DNA of 53,597 bases from Folioceros fuciformis. Taxonomy: Eukaryota; Anthocerotophyta; Anthocerotopsida; Anthocerotales. The position numbers and the translations under genes are program-made. The stretch lies in the NCBI GenBank assembly GCA_049999805.1, contig JBNGIO010006379.1:330718-384314 (forward strand), given 5' to 3'. Shown here piece after piece: positions 19,853-32,277 of this stretch. How positions within the stretch are numbered: the stretch's first letter is position 1; each line of letters begins with the position of its first letter. The notes beneath the pieces are model-generated. The model did no database searches. It was not told the origin of the DNA and was given only the letters and a program-made list of their open reading frames with translations.

Positions 19853-21689
19853 TTATTGAGAAATCTGTGCAGCGAGCCTAGTCCTAAGGTCGACAGGGAA
19901 TTTGTGGATGCAGTCGGACCAGGCGCTGTTGCCCGAGTCGGGAGGAATCGTGCGCAACGCGCGCCACACCGCGCTGTTGCACTTGAACCCTGAGCCGAAG
20001 GCGATCTGCCACACCCGGTGGCCACGCTTCACCCGGCCCTTTTCCTCGGTATAGCTCAGCTCGTACCAGAGCGAGGAGCTGGAGGTGTTGCCAAACCTGT
20101 AGAGTGTCATGCGCGAAGGCTCCATGTGCCACTCCGTCAGGCTCAGATTCTTCTCCATCTCGTCCAGCACGGCCCGCCCTCCCGCGTGGATGCACAGGTG
20201 CTCGAACGCCAGTTTGAAGTCCGGGATGTAGGGCTTCGCCTTGGGGTTGAGGAACTTCCTGGTGACCAGCGACACGAAGAAGCGCAGCTGCTCCGACAGC
20301 GGCAGCACTAGCGGCCCAAGCGTGGTGATGTTTGTCTTGAGCGCATCCCCCGCCACGCTCATCAAATCCCGGCTCAGCGAAACCCCGATTTCCCCCGCCC
20401 CGAGCCCCGCGTCGTCGCTCTCCTTGTCCTCCTTCTGATACACGCAGTGATAGGATCTGTCATCCGCTCCCTTGTGCGTCCGCACCGTATGCACCAGCTG
20501 GTACTTGGCTGTGCGCCTGTCTCGCGGCCTGTTGGAAAGCAGGATCGCCGCCCCGCCCATCCGGAAAATGCAGTTGGACACCAACATGGAGCGATCGTTG
20601 CCGAAGTACCACGCCAGGGAAAGATTCTCCATGCTCACCACCACGGCATAGGAGTTGGGGTGCACCTACAGGACGGCTTGCAATGTCACATTTTGACTTG
20701 AAATGAAGGAAAACGAGTGTCGCACAAGGAAAGAAACCAACGTGCATCGGCATCCCTGCGCGTGAAGACAAGACACGGATTACAGCACAAACCTGGAGTA
20801 GATCTTTGGCGAGGTCGATCGAGATGAGGCCGGCGCTGCACCCCATCCCGCCCAGATTCACGCTCTTGATGTTGCAGCGCATCTTGTAGTGGTTGACGAT
20901 CATGGACGAGAGGGAAGGGGTGGGATTGAAGAGGCTGCAGTTCACAGCCAAAATGGCAATGTCCGTGGGCTTCACTCCGGTCTTGGCGAACAGGTCGTCC
21001 AGCATGTTGAACATGACTTCCTCGGCCTCCAATCTGGCCTCCCGCATGGTGGTTCTTGGGGGCTCTGACAGGATGGCGGTGGGCAGGTACGTCTTCTGCC
21101 CGAGCCCCGACCTCTCCACGATGCGCCTCTGGAACTCGAGGTTCTCCGGCGAGAAGGTCCCGGCTGCGCGCAAGCACTGGATGTAGCGCTGGTGCGTGAC
21201 CTGGTAATTGTCGTGAGGCCGGTAGCAGGCGAAATCCACCAGGTACACCGCCCGGGGCCGCGACATGCCGTAGAGCGTGGCGGCGAAGATGAGCGAGCCT
21301 GTGCACAGCATCACGCTCACCAGGTTGTACTCCACCTTCTGCCACAGCTGCAGAAGGGCGTGGCCGTCCATCCCCATCCGCCCCATCTCCGCGAACACCA
21401 CGATCAAAAGCGGCAGCAGCAGCAGCATGATGCCGTGAGAGATGAGCCGGTGGTAGCCCAGCTTCACGTGCGCCATATTAACGGATTGCCGCAGGTCCGG
21501 AAGCTTCTGCCTGATCTTGATGGCCACTGCCGGGGACGCGATCAGCCTCGCGACGTGGATATTCCGCTCCTCCTGCCCGCTGCGCCCACCAGAGCCATTC
21601 ATCTCCCCGTCAGCATGCAACAGGGGCGCCATTTCTCGCCTAGCTCCTCCGTCCAGCGCCAGAACTCCGTCAGTCTCGTGGGAAATCAC
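19853..21689 (-). CDS. 3-ketoacyl-CoA synthase (KCS), two exons
   Basis: The same family and reaction as the facing gene at 17550. Exon 1 runs from the start (ATG 21689; alternatives 21632 and later, the N-terminal 60 residues being poorly conserved) to 20793, and exon 2 from 20665 to the stop at 19853, with a 127-bp GT-AG intron. Two membrane segments precede [13 protein letters not shown]. Catalytic Cys is in GMGCSAG, His in LCIHAGG and Asn in RFGNTSSSS; the motifs [14 protein letters not shown] and [15 protein letters not shown] are shared almost word for word with its neighbour. The intron falls after DLLQ, at a cag|g site that is uninterrupted in the other copy. The GC content of exon 1 is notably high. 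The assignment is secure; which chain lengths it prefers cannot be read from the sequence. Confidence 0.95.
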
Positions 21690-23811
21690 TCCTTCATCTC
21701 ATCCCTCCGCTTGCAAGAACAAAATCTGCGTCACCCGGGTGCTGCACATCGTGGTCACGAAACACTGAATTAGCGCTAGCTAGTAACATATACACAGCCA
21801 GCCAGAGGCGGAACTCTGCGCGGCTGCAGCAGAGTGTGAATGCCAAGACACGAACTTGATCCTCTCCTTCGGTGAGGCTCACTGTGCAGAGCTTGTGTGG
21901 CGTGACTGCCACTCCCGGCACCCCTTAATTGAGGCCGGACGTGTACAAGTAGCAGAGCAAAGGACAGAGAGGGAGGCGACGCTCTCGATTGGGGACCAGG
22001 CAAAAGCATGCAGCTGGTCAGGGCCGCGTGGCAGAGGAGAGTGTGATAGAGGTGGATCGGCGTCTCTCCCCTCTTTAAGGCTCGTGGCTGGGCACGTTAG
22101 TTGGAGGGAAGGTAATGAAGTCCAGCCGGCCTTGCGACCCTGGGTAGGGGATGGGAGAACCTGTCCTGCTTACCTCTTAAATGCAGCTCGTGACGAGCAG
22201 CTTTCTGGAGAGTTCCCGGAGTTGCAAAGCTTAGGACCCACTGCCACTGCTGGCGGGAAAAAGATAGAGCAGCCGACGCGACAGGGAAAGGGGAACGAAT
22301 GATTCACTTATCCATAGGAGCCCTGGCCAGAAGTTTCGGCTGCGATGCCGCCTCCTGGGACCAGACTGGACTGGTGTGGAGCTCTACCAGCATCCCATTC
22401 AAGATCTGTCTGTAAGTATGTACATGTGTGAATAGTGCAAGGGCCCAATGCTAAAGAAGCGCAGCAGGTAGCCGCAACCGCCGGTCGCTCCTCTCTGCAG
22501 GCTATCGCAGGCTACGGCTGCCTTCACAGCTTTCAATGCTTAAACGTGCCATCATGCCGCTTTCCCAGTTGGTGAACGTACCCGTCTTTAGCTTGCGTGC
22601 GTTAGACGAGCATTTCTGTACCACGATCCAATGGCTTCAACAGGCTCTCAGACCTAAGCCCAAGTCCAAGTCCAAGTCCGCATCATCAAGAAGGCCTATG
22701 CATATCCTCTTTTGCAAGCAAAAACGATCACAGTTTGTACCAGCTGGTCGATCCCAGGCGCCCGATTCCGCAACCCGCAACTCGGCCATGCCCTCGCCCC
22801 CGGAGTCGTGCAACGGCTGAACTTTCGAAACGTTTCCCTCCCTGCAACAGCATTGTACGTTTAACTGCCACACGCATAACCGGCTTTTTCAAACACGGAG
22901 AGGGAAGTACCCCATGCAAGGAGTGATCCACCGTACCGTTGTCCATCCACAAGGGCTTCACATAATCTTGCTATGTTACATTAAATTTGCAACCGCGATG
23001 TCATTGGTTGCACTAATGTACCGGGTAACAGAACCAGGACTTGTCAATTCTCCTTACAAAAGCAGACCGAAACCTTGAATCCTATACCATACCTCCCATG
23101 TTCCCCAAGCTAATCCCTCGGTTCTTATCTCTCCGTTGATGGATCGATTTCCCATGTCTTCCCTTTCTTGGATAAAAACTTTAACTTTTACCTTTTCATA
23201 GTAAAGTAATATATTTTCTCCGACATGTCAAGTTTCATCAATTTGACAAACTAGACTTCGCTCGAGCGGAGTGGGGAGCCCCACACTAACACCCCATAGG
23301 TAGCCAGTTGTTCTTAAAGAATGAATAATTTGAGATTACAATTTCACTGGATAGTGCATAGAGTTACAGATGCGGAGTCAGCCTTGGACTCGGCGAGTGT
23401 CTCTCCGATACTGGATTGCACATACAAGGTGTCTTCCTCGATGGGGACCACTATTTGCTGTGAAGTTCAGATACTAACATCACTGGAACCCAACCTGCTA
23501 AACTTTTGACCAACCTCGCATTTCAGCACTGCCTCCATCACATATGACCTCTGCAGAGGTGGAGAAAGGACGGAGGGAATTACCTTGCATTAACTACTGG
23601 CCACCTGCCGAGAGCTCCTCTCGATCAAAATTGTAGGAGGTCGTAAGTCCCCCATGCTCTAATACTGGTACAGGGATCCCAAGCTGGAGCAGTCAACCGA
23701 CAGCACATGCATACACCATCCCGAAAGATCTGTCTTTCCCCTGGAAACTGGCGCAGCAAATGTGAGCCATGAGAGTGTAAGGCGGAACCGAAATCCATGC
23801 TTGACCTTCTC
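21690..23811. other. Intergenic spacer
   Basis: I see no supportable gene in this 2.1 kb. It lies between the start of the second KCS gene and the stop of the ureidoglycine aminohydrolase gene, so it holds the KCS promoter on its left and a 3' flank on its right. A short run of aagtcc hexamers occurs near 22660-22680. Open frames are short and lack motifs. Confidence 0.6.
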
Positions 23812-26800
23812 CTAGTACGGGTGCAGCAAGGGGTCTCGGTTGACATCCTTGTAGAGGAGATACCGCGATCTCGTGCGACCCAGAGCAGCATACCTGGTGC
23901 ATAAATACAGCAATATCAGGTTGGATGCACTCTGAGAACTGGCACCAAATAATCTGTCCAAATACAAAGCACAATACCACTGCGGGACAAAAGGAGCCAT
24001 CCAGATAACATCTCCAGCCTGCACTGGGTGCCTGCATTTAAGTCCACCACAAATCCTGTTACAGACCTGTTGCACCAACGGGGCCCGTGCCATACTAAAC
24101 TCCACGTCTTTAAAGATCTCTGATAGATCTTGTGACACCAGTTTCAAAGCCGGAACGACCAACAGACTTAACCTATCCCCGCAAATTACACCTACCATTT
24201 GTCTCCAAGCCGATATATACCACGTCCTTCCAAAAGAAGAAGACCATGTTGAAAGTAGTGCACCTCCTGGGAAACCCGAAGACAATATGCGAGATAACTT
24301 GTAATGTGAGTACTGGAAACTTATCACAAAAATTTCAAAAATCGTGCCACGATGATCAATCCACAATTCATAGTTGCATATACCTTGACATTCAAAAACT
24401 CGCCAGGTTGAAAATCCATGACCTATTACCACGTGAGACCCACCAGATTAGAAAACGACCCAAAGTCACGTACACTCTCTGCTACAGCTCACTAGACACA
24501 TACATGGATGTTGAAGTCGTAAGTTGACGATGTGGGTAGCAACTTCCGCAATGCAAATACCTGGAAAGGAAAGTGGCCAGGGGCTGAGCTCACAAACATT
24601 TTTTTCACCACATTTTTCAAACCTCATGGAAAAGTTCTCACCTCTCCAGGTGTCTCGAGCACAGGCTGCTTGTCTGTCACTCCTACAATCAGTTCTGGCG
24701 TATCCATGTGAACGATATCTTTGACGTATCTGTCATCAACGAACATCATAAGCAGTCAAAAGAACCATGGACTTCCAGAATGTTTTGAACAACAACTATG
24801 TAACGCGGGCATAATGTCAGGTGGCATCATGCAAACATCTTGCCATGTGGTGCTCGCACTCGAATCAGTGCCTCACATCCTCCCACATTTCACCGAGCAC
24901 GAGAAACATACCATTGAAGGAAAAAGGGATCAGCAAATTTTATTTCACATGAATGCTAACCTTCGCTCAAAAACAACAATTGTTGCTGCGTAGCTTGACT
25001 TCAGAGAGTGTTGCGTGTTCGGTGGCAAATAGGCAAACCAATCCACCTGGCAGCAACAAGTCAAAATGTATCACTAGGCTTTTCCAAAGGCTGTTCAAAT
25101 GTGTATGAAGTTAAGGAGAGGTCACGTAGCAAAACATAAGAACGGCACAAATGATATGAAGTCGTACATGCATATTGTAGCACTCAGTTGAACTGGTTGA
25201 AAGTTGTAATTCACCTTTCACAACAAAGATAAACCTGCATGGACCACATGCATGTCAGTGACGACGGTGCAGGCAAATGAATGAGGACAGACCACAGCAA
25301 CAACCGTCTTCAGGGAGCTTTGGACCAGGAATGCAATTCATTCAAGCAAATGCCACATGTCAAACAGAATACCTCTCAACGTCCCCAAGTGGAGGAGCAG
25401 AAGATGAATTACCTACACATGCAAAACATGTTCAGTTTGATGTGGAGAAAAAACATAGCTGCAGCAACAAGCACATACAGAACGATACACCGAATGAAAG
25501 AAACACCTAACAAGCAATGCAGCTCATATGTGGAAGCCCGAGACGAAATATCTAGAGGAACTACAACCACCTACGGAACAGCTCAATTTGAAGCTATGAA
25601 ACTGAGGGAAGACACTCCGGAAGAAAACCTTTCATTTGAGCCAAATACATAGAAAAATGAGACCCCATGGCTGGCGTGATCAAATAAGCACCCAATGTAT
25701 TCACCCTACAAAGAAACCCAGACCAGAAGATGTCAAGTCCTAAATTCCACCACCTTGTCGAGGTCAGGCGCGTGCCCCACAACAATGGGCAGAAGAAGCA
25801 TGGAAGAGGTCTGTCTGCAGAGCACACACACGACATTTGATATAACTCGAGCGAAAGGCAGAATCGAGTACCAGCCAGGCAAAGGACTGTAGACTTGGCT
25901 CTCTGGTGCAATGAGTGCATAATCCCTCTCATACACGCTTCTCGTAAATCCTGGTAAATCTGCACAGCACGCCAGAATGAAGTGGATATTAACGACGTTT
26001 GTTCGTGAGTGAACACCGTCAGCGTCCGGCTGTGTAATTATTATCCGGAAGATTTAAATACAGCTCCAAAAAGTGTAGCAGACGCTCATTTATCAGTTCA
26101 AGGCTAGTTGTCAACATTATCAAACTTGGGTTGCAGGGACTCGGAACGCTGCATGCCTTGCCTTCAACTGTGCACCATCCCTGTGCTCAAGAGAAATATG
26201 GCAATCGATGCCTGTCTGTAGGATAGGAGAATCCACTAAGCCAGAAAAGCCACAACCTGTAATGTGTGTGATCTTTTAGAATAATGAAATCTACCTCGCA
26301 AGTGAGCAGCTGCAAGAGTGGGCTCTGTGACTTTGGAGTAGACATTTTGTGCCCAAGGTTCCTCGGCGCCTTGAGCTCTACCAGCCGTTCCCGGAAAGTC
26401 CATGTCATCTGAGATATAAGATGCAGCCAGCCGCGAACTTCAGCAACTCAACGCAAACAAACACACAGGAGGCGAGGGATCCAAACGCAACAACACAAGC
26501 AGATCCAAGAGCCGGATAGAAGCGCCCAGGTGAGAGGCAAAGAACCCTAGACAGCGTGCAAGGAGGCATGGGCTTCGGAACGAGTGGTCCGGCGAAAGCA
26601 GCGTCGCCAGGCGGTGAGCAGCCACCACCATATTGCGGGCATTCACAGCGCGCCTGGCGGAGGCCAGCTAGTAGCCGTCGATGGACATGCACACCTACGG
26701 ACTCATAAATGGCTTGGAGCTGAGAACAGATAGAGAGCGAGCACAGTTGCGCACTGTGGATGGCACTTGCACCCTCACCTTCTTCCCAGCTGGAAGAGGA

Positions 26801-26914
26801 GCAGTAGCCAGCAGGCAGGTCGGCACCACACTGGTAAGAGCAGCAGCAGCAGCAGCAGCAGAGCAGCAACCGCAGTGACAGCAGAGGCAAAAAGCGTGAC
26901 AGGAGGGACGCCAT
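23812..26914 (-). CDS. UGLYAH: (S)-ureidoglycine aminohydrolase, 13 exons
   Basis: A manganese-dependent bicupin enzyme of the ER that converts (S)-ureidoglycine to (S)-ureidoglycolate plus ammonia, the step after allantoate amidohydrolase. Exon 1 (26914-26779) encodes a secretory leader with a Cys-rich core; exons 2-6 begin at 26408, 25959, 25705, 25412 and 25235. Their text reads [63 protein letters not shown], then [93 protein letters not shown] and [14 protein letters not shown] before the stop at 23812. The second-cupin metal ligands (EVHYFQHG region) are present. All 12 introns are GT-AG and phases agree, so the gene looks intact. Exon 5 had to be placed by phase and homology (25412-25373); a decoy lies just upstream of it in the same intron. 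Confidence 0.94.
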
Positions 26915-27669
26915 GTCCGCGAGCTCGGCTCCACTCGCTTGCTCCCCAAAAACCCGCCGCCTGCACCTGTTCGCTGCAGCCGTGGTCCAAGTGACTCCGG
27001 GTGACGCCAGGGTGAGGCGTAACGGGGCGGGGCGGCGCGGGGCGAGGAGGAACGGCGCAGGCGCAGGCGCAGCCGCGAGAACACGCTCGGCTCGACTGCA
27101 GTAGCGTGCGTCGACCGCGCAGCCAGGCAGGCCAAAACAGGCCAGGCCAGGCCGAGCCAAAGGCGAAGCCCAGCCAAAGACGGTCGGGTTGGGACGGAAG
27201 GCTCAACTTTCGCCGGAGTTCAGGGGAAAAGGCAGCAGGCCTGACCTGCCGAGCGTGCGAAGCCCAGACACATCAGAATGGAGCAGCCACCATTTTTCCG
27301 TCCGTCCACGGCCGGCCCGGCGGCCATGGATGGATGGAAAAACGCTCCTTTCCTTTCCTTCCCCTTAGCCTGCCTGGCCTTGCCTCGCCCTGCCTGGCCT
27401 CGCCTCGCCTCCCCTCGCCTCGCCTTGACTTGCCTTTGCCTGGCTTCGGCTCTGCCGCCGCCACAGATCTGCAGCTGCTGAGGCTGCTGCTGCTGCTGCT
27501 TGCTGCTGCCCGGTCCCGCCTGGCTGCCTTGCTCTAGAACATTGTATGATATGCTTCTGAGCTGAGCTGAAGCGCAATTTGCAACTGGACAAGTGGACGA
27601 GACGCTGCTGAAGGAAGAGGAGGAGGAGGAGGAAAAGGAAGACGAAGCAGGAGAGAGTGGTGAAAGTAC
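26915..27669. other. Purine/pyrimidine-biased spacer upstream of UGLYAH, possibly with the trihelix 3' end
   Basis: This GC-rich stretch has many short direct repeats, such as gcctcgcct/ccttgcct at about 27370-27440, and CTG/CAG runs near 27490-27510. It should contain the UGLYAH promoter. A last exon of the trihelix gene may also lie here but cannot be picked out. The long open frames on both strands reflect base bias. Confidence 0.5.
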
Positions 27670-28870
27670 CGTCGCCAGGCTCGGCCTCGTCGTGGTGCGT
27701 GGAGAGCTTGGGCCTCTTGCGGAGATGTCTTCTCCNNNNNNNNNNNNNNNNNNNNNNNNNNNNNNNNNNNNNNNNNNNNNNNNNNNNNNNNNNNNNNNNN
27801 NNNNNNNNNNNNNNNNNNNNNNNNNNNNNNNNNNNGGGCCCCCGGGGGGGGGCCAGGGGGAGGGGCGGGGGGAGCTGGGAGGCGGAGGAAGGAGCATCGT
27901 CGGAGAGGGGCAATGGCAGGGGCAAGGGCAGGGCTGGGCGTGGCTGCTTGGTGGTGCGGCCGACGATGGAATCCATCTTTGCAAACCATTGCCACTTGGT
28001 CTTGGCGGAGCCTGTGGTGAACATTTTATCCTTTTCGATTTTGTGGCGCTTCTTGAGATTGTCCAGCTTGTTGCGGCACTGCAGCACGCTCTTGGCGGGC
28101 TTGTTGCCATCGGCCCGCGCGTTCACTGCGCTAGTTACTTCCTCCCAATCCCGTCCCCGCAAGTTCCGTCCGTTCAATTCTTCATTCTTATCGGTGAATG
28201 CGTCCAGCAGCGAATTGATGGCTCCATTGCTCCAGTCCGCGAAGGTATCCTTTTGCTTGCCCCTGCCCGACCCTGCTGCCCCTGCTGTCCCCGCTGCTAC
28301 AACCACTGCTGAAGCCGAACCTGCCCCTGTTGCTCCTCCTGCAGCAGCTGCCGCAGCAGCCGATGCTGCTGTCGCCGTTATGCTTCCTGCTGGTGTCAGG
28401 CTTCCCGTTCCCCCCTTGCCTCCTGCTCCTGCTACCAGTGGTGATGCCGTGCTACCAGGCCCCTCGCCCTCCCGCACGCTCTCCGCCCGGTCGGTCTCGG
28501 GGCTCTTGGCGTCCAGCGACTCGCCTTCGCTGGTGGCAGTGGCCGTGGCCGTGGCCATGGCCTGATCCATGGCTGGCGCGGAGGCGGGCCCGGGCCCGGG
28601 CCCGGCCCCCGGCGAGCCGGCAATCTGGTGCAGGAATAACCCCTGTTGCTGCTGTTGAAGCTGGTGCAGGCGATGCTGCTGCTGCTGCAGAAGTTGCTGC
28701 TGCTGCTGCTGTTGTTGTTGTTGTTGTTGCTGCTGCTGCTGCTGCTGTTGTTGTTGCTGCTGTTGGAGCTGCTGGTGATGGTGATGGTGGCGGGTGAAGG
28801 AGGAGGAGGAGGGAGAGGGAGGAGCGGCGGCAGCAGCATGGATTCCCAGCGGATGAGCTCCATTCGCCAT
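27670..28870 (-). CDS. Trihelix (SIP1/ASIL-type) transcription factor, 3' end unresolved
   Basis: A nuclear DNA-binding protein. From the ATG at 28870 it has alanine/proline/serine-rich sequence, a His5 run, and a glutamine tract of about 25 residues followed by further Gln-rich text. Then comes a long low-complexity stretch and, at about 28254-27950 (residues near 206-305), a single trihelix domain: KDTFADWSNGAINSLLDAF, LRGRDWEEVTSAV, SVLQCRNKLDNLKKRHK and TKWQWFAKMDSIV. The Trp-Trp-Trp spacing and the QCRNK-type helix match SIP1-type factors such as ASIL1/2. A 100-N gap (27736-27835) follows a proline-rich stretch; beyond it RRHLRKRPKLS looks like a nuclear localisation signal. A possible intron donor lies at 27669, but the downstream exon is not identifiable. 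The in-frame ATG at 28933 is an alternative start. Confidence 0.85.
27736..27835. other. Assembly gap, 100 N, inside the trihelix gene
   Basis: A run of exactly 100 N follows a G-rich stretch (gggcccccgggggggggcc on the plus strand). The reading frame across it cannot be assumed. Confidence 0.95.
28655..28775 (-). repeat. CAG/CAA glutamine-coding tract in the trihelix gene
   Basis: On the coding (minus) strand, mixed CAG and CAA codons encode the polyglutamine stretch. The alternation of blocks of CAA and CAG, rather than pure CAG, is visible. The plus-strand complement gives an artefactual poly-leucine frame. Confidence 0.9.
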
Positions 28871-28968
28871 GGCCCGTCCCGCCGTTGATGGATGCCCGGT
28901 GCTGCGACTTCCTTCCGTACCTGTTCCACCCACGCCAGCCAGGTACCATACCTTTCCTTCCCTCCCCT

Positions 28969-29080
28969 TTCCTTCCTTCCTTCCTTCCTTCCTTCCTTCC
29001 TTCCTTCCTTCCTTCCTNNNNNNNNNNCCTTCCTTCCTTCCTTCCTTCCTTCCTTCCTTCCTTCCTTCCTTCCTTCCTTC
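28969..29080. repeat. (TTCC)n microsatellite with a 10-N gap
   Basis: A near-perfect tetranucleotide array lies on both sides of ten N (29018-29027). It sits about 100 bp upstream of the trihelix start codon, in its presumed leader or promoter. Confidence 0.95.
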
Positions 29081-31684
29081 TCCTCCCTCCCCTTCCCTAG
29101 CGTAGCGTTGCGTTGCGTTGCGTCGGCTTTGGGCCTGGGCTGGGCTGGCTGGCTGCCCGCCCTCCAGGCTCCGTTCCGCTCTCTCCCTCGTGGGCCGCTG
29201 CCCCCCAGTCGACTACACTGCACTGGTGATGACTGTGGTCGAGTCTAGACTCGTCGACGACGACGACGACGGCTCCCGAGGGCCCCCCTCTCCTCTCCTC
29301 TCCTCTCTCGCTTCCCTCGGCTGATCTACATCGCACTTTTTCCCCTTGTAGGTACGACGGCCTGGCACTGGACGGACGGCAGTGGTAGGTAAGGTTACCC
29401 CACCTACTCCGACGGAAGTTCCGTTAACCGCGCGACTGTTGTCTTGCCCATTTCCCATCTCCCGTCTTCCCTCTTCCTTGGGCATGGTCTTCGTCCCCCG
29501 CTCCCGGCTCCCGGCTCCTTTCTTTCTTTCTTTTTCTCTTGTCTTGTCTTTCACCTGCTGGCAGTGCTGCTGCTCGTGCTGGTCTCGCAATTCAAATCGA
29601 TTCTCATGTCCCTCTCTCGTCTCTGCGAGTGCGCGCTGCACAGGGCCCTCTGCGGCGCGGCACCGTTAGCCAGCCAGCCAGATGGGCCTTGCATAGTGAA
29701 AGGAATCCGAATGTTGTGTACCTAATATTAATTATAACGCCATCTTCATCAGCCTATCTCATCAGCCGCGTGGTGAATGATTCCATTCCCACTTCCATTC
29801 CGCTCTCTCCGTCTAGCTCTTCGATATCAGCAGGCGCCAAGGCCAGAGGGCGGGGCAGCGGCAGGGGCCAGTGGCCAGGGGCAGGGGCAGGAATCCTGGC
29901 TTACTGCTGTCGTGATGTCGCAATTACTGACGCGGTACATCCAACGATGTACAACGGCTGTACATACACGGAGGTAAGTGGTGTGCGGTACAACGGGGTG
30001 CGGGAAACGGGCAGCGGGCAGCGGGCAGAGCAGCGAGGACTGGCACCACCCGCACGCGTTCACTTCACACAGTCACGCCCAAGAGCACAGGCCTGCTACA
30101 GGATGCTCAGCAGCAGCGGCATCAAGAGACCGATGAAGCTACAGCACCCAGCACACAGCACACTGCATACTGCATACTGCACCGCACCGCTGCAGCCTGC
30201 GCTCCTTCCCTGCCGGGTTGGCCCAAGTTGGGAGATGATGATCGTCGTCAGGAAAATGAAGGCAAGGGAATGATGAGGCTGCCCTAGCAACAGTGTGGAA
30301 GTCCCGACACCCTGAGAGCTCATCTGGCGCCATGAGATGCGATGCGATGCCTGGAGAGGTCACAGCTGGATGTGTTATTTAGGGCAGCGGGCTGCGGCAG
30401 CCATGACCATCAATGTCTCTCTCGGCTCTGACACAGGATCGCTCCCGGATCTGCTGGGTACTGGCCCGCATTAAGCTGGTCCTGGCCGATCTGTGCTGTA
30501 GGGCGTGGGACTCTGGTGCTGCTGCATCGGGAGCTCCAGCCTCCAGCTCCCAGGCCCCAGCATGTGGGGGGCGCCTCACAGGCATGGGACCAGGGGCCCT
30601 ACAACCTTCTCTTCTCTCTACAACGGGGGGAGATTTCTAGTCTAGACCTGGTAGATTTCCATGTCCAAGGAATATGGATGGAATCTCTGGGCTCCGCCAG
30701 GGCAATTGGGCAATCGGGCAATCGGGCAATCAGGCAACAATCTCGCCATCAGGCAACAATCGGGCAACAATCGGGCCATGCGGGTTTGCAGTCCCTCGGC
30801 CGTGGGCCGCCCGGGCCTTCCGCTGCCTCTGCCAGAGCCAGTGCCGGTGCCAGGGCTGTGTCCAGGACACACACACTGGATTGCTGGATGCTTCATCCCT
30901 TTTGGAAGGAATATCGTGACGTGGTCGACAGCAACACGCAAAAAGAGAGCACAGGGTACCCGGCCAGTGCCCTACTCTCATCAGCCTTTTGGCACACGCT
31001 CCACCTGCACTAAACCCATTCCCAACCGGCATCCCCCACACAGTGGGTGGCACACTCAGAGCTGGGTGCCACAATCTCACACTTGGGTGCCCAGAAAAGA
31101 TTTCTTTCATATCAACCCTTCCACTTTTCTGTTTTTTAAACCAATCGGTCCATTATATTTATATTCCACACGCCACTCACCGCTCTCCATGAAACGCGCT
31201 AATCCATTACTGTACGACACCACGTATCATGTGCCGCCCCTATGGCCAAACAACAACAACAACTTGATTTATGTTCACTAGGATGAAACAAGAGATTATA
31301 GATCTATAATAATAATCAGTGACAGGTGATACTACTGCCTCATTCAACTTCCAATTACGCATTCCATCCACACACACAAATGATCTTATCAAGGGTAGGT
31401 GATGCCATTCCCATGGAGTATGTCATAAATTCTATGAAAATACTTCATCACAACCATGTTAATTACCTTCAATTGATATATTTATTTCATGTAATTGAAT
31501 AATTGGAATGAGCTTTCTAATATGACCTAAAACGTTGTTATGCGCATACCTTAATACAACAATATAAGATATAGAATTCAAGCATAAGAAGTCAACTTGC
31601 CTAAGCCTAGTGCATGCAATGTGTCTCCTTGTACATTCTTCATTGTGTTTTATTTATTTTGTCAACTAATTGTATTATATCTTA

Positions 31685-31760
31685 ACCGCATAGCATGATG
31701 GATTAGTGTGTTGGAGGGATCCAAAGGTTGTGGGTTCAAATCCCATCGTGGTTGTCCAAG
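31685..31760 (+). mobile_element. tRNA-derived SINE-like head with A and B boxes
   Basis: tagcatgatgg at 31691-31701 resembles an RNA polymerase III A box, and ggttcaaatcc at 31733-31743 is a good B box, about 31 bp downstream, as in tRNA promoters. The flanking stems do not form a full cloverleaf, so this is more likely the head of a SINE than a working tRNA gene. No clear target-site duplication or tail was located. Confidence 0.5.
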
Positions 31761-32277
31761 GGATGTATTTGTAATCCTTAAATTTTGATTATGGCTCAAG
31801 TTTTTATAGCAAGAACAAGTTTCACTCTAACAAAACAAGACAAGTGTTCATTGTGAGGACATATTTCCCTCAAGGAATCATGTTGATTGTTTTGATTGGA
31901 AGAAGAAGTCTATGATTGAACTTTATACTTCACAACTCATACCATATTGAATCTACTACTACTTGCACTTAGGGTTGAATATGCTACTTGCGTTGTTGAA
32001 TCTGCTACAAATTCCATCTTGGTTGTCCAAGAGATAAGTTTGTTAACCTTAAATTTTGATTATGGCTCGAGCTTTTACAGCAAGAACAAATCTCCCCCTA
32101 AGAGAACAAGACAAGTGTTCATTGTGAGGACAGATTTCCCTGGAGGAATTATATTGATTGTTTTGATTGGAAGAAGAAGTCTACGATTGAACTTCAAACT
32201 TCACAACTTCATACTTCACAACTTGTACCATATTAAATCTGCTTCTACTTGCACTTAGGGTTGAATATGCTACTTGT
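31741..32277. repeat. Direct repeat of about 250-265 bp, two copies
   Basis: The copies lie at about 31741-31990 and 32012-32277. Each starts with cc-atc-t-ggttgtccaag, runs through cttaaattttgattatggctc and gacaagtgttcattgtgagga, and ends acttagggttgaatatgctacttg. The copies differ by scattered substitutions and small indels, so the duplication is not recent. Confidence 0.85.

Noticed and set aside
21192-21773. A 193-codon plus-strand frame, His/Arg-rich
   Set aside because: It is antisense to the GC-rich first exon of the second KCS gene.
25480-25560. A candidate exon 5 of UGLYAH reading [10 protein letters not shown]
   Set aside because: It fits the length but not the conserved DVERFIFVV block. 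The segment 25412-25373 fits phase, length and conservation, so the first is intron sequence.
27220-28110. Long minus-strand frames spanning the 100-N gap with Ser/Arg/Gln-rich text
   Set aside because: They read through N and through purine-rich repeats; their length reflects composition.
28646-28888. A poly-leucine plus-strand frame
   Set aside because: It is the complement of the trihelix polyglutamine tract.
30661-31281. A 206-codon plus-strand frame
   Set aside because: It begins in ggcaatc tandem repeats and shows no domain, signal or splice context.
31685-31760. A functional tRNA gene
   Set aside because: The B box is good but the acceptor and D stems do not pair, so I call it a SINE-like head only.
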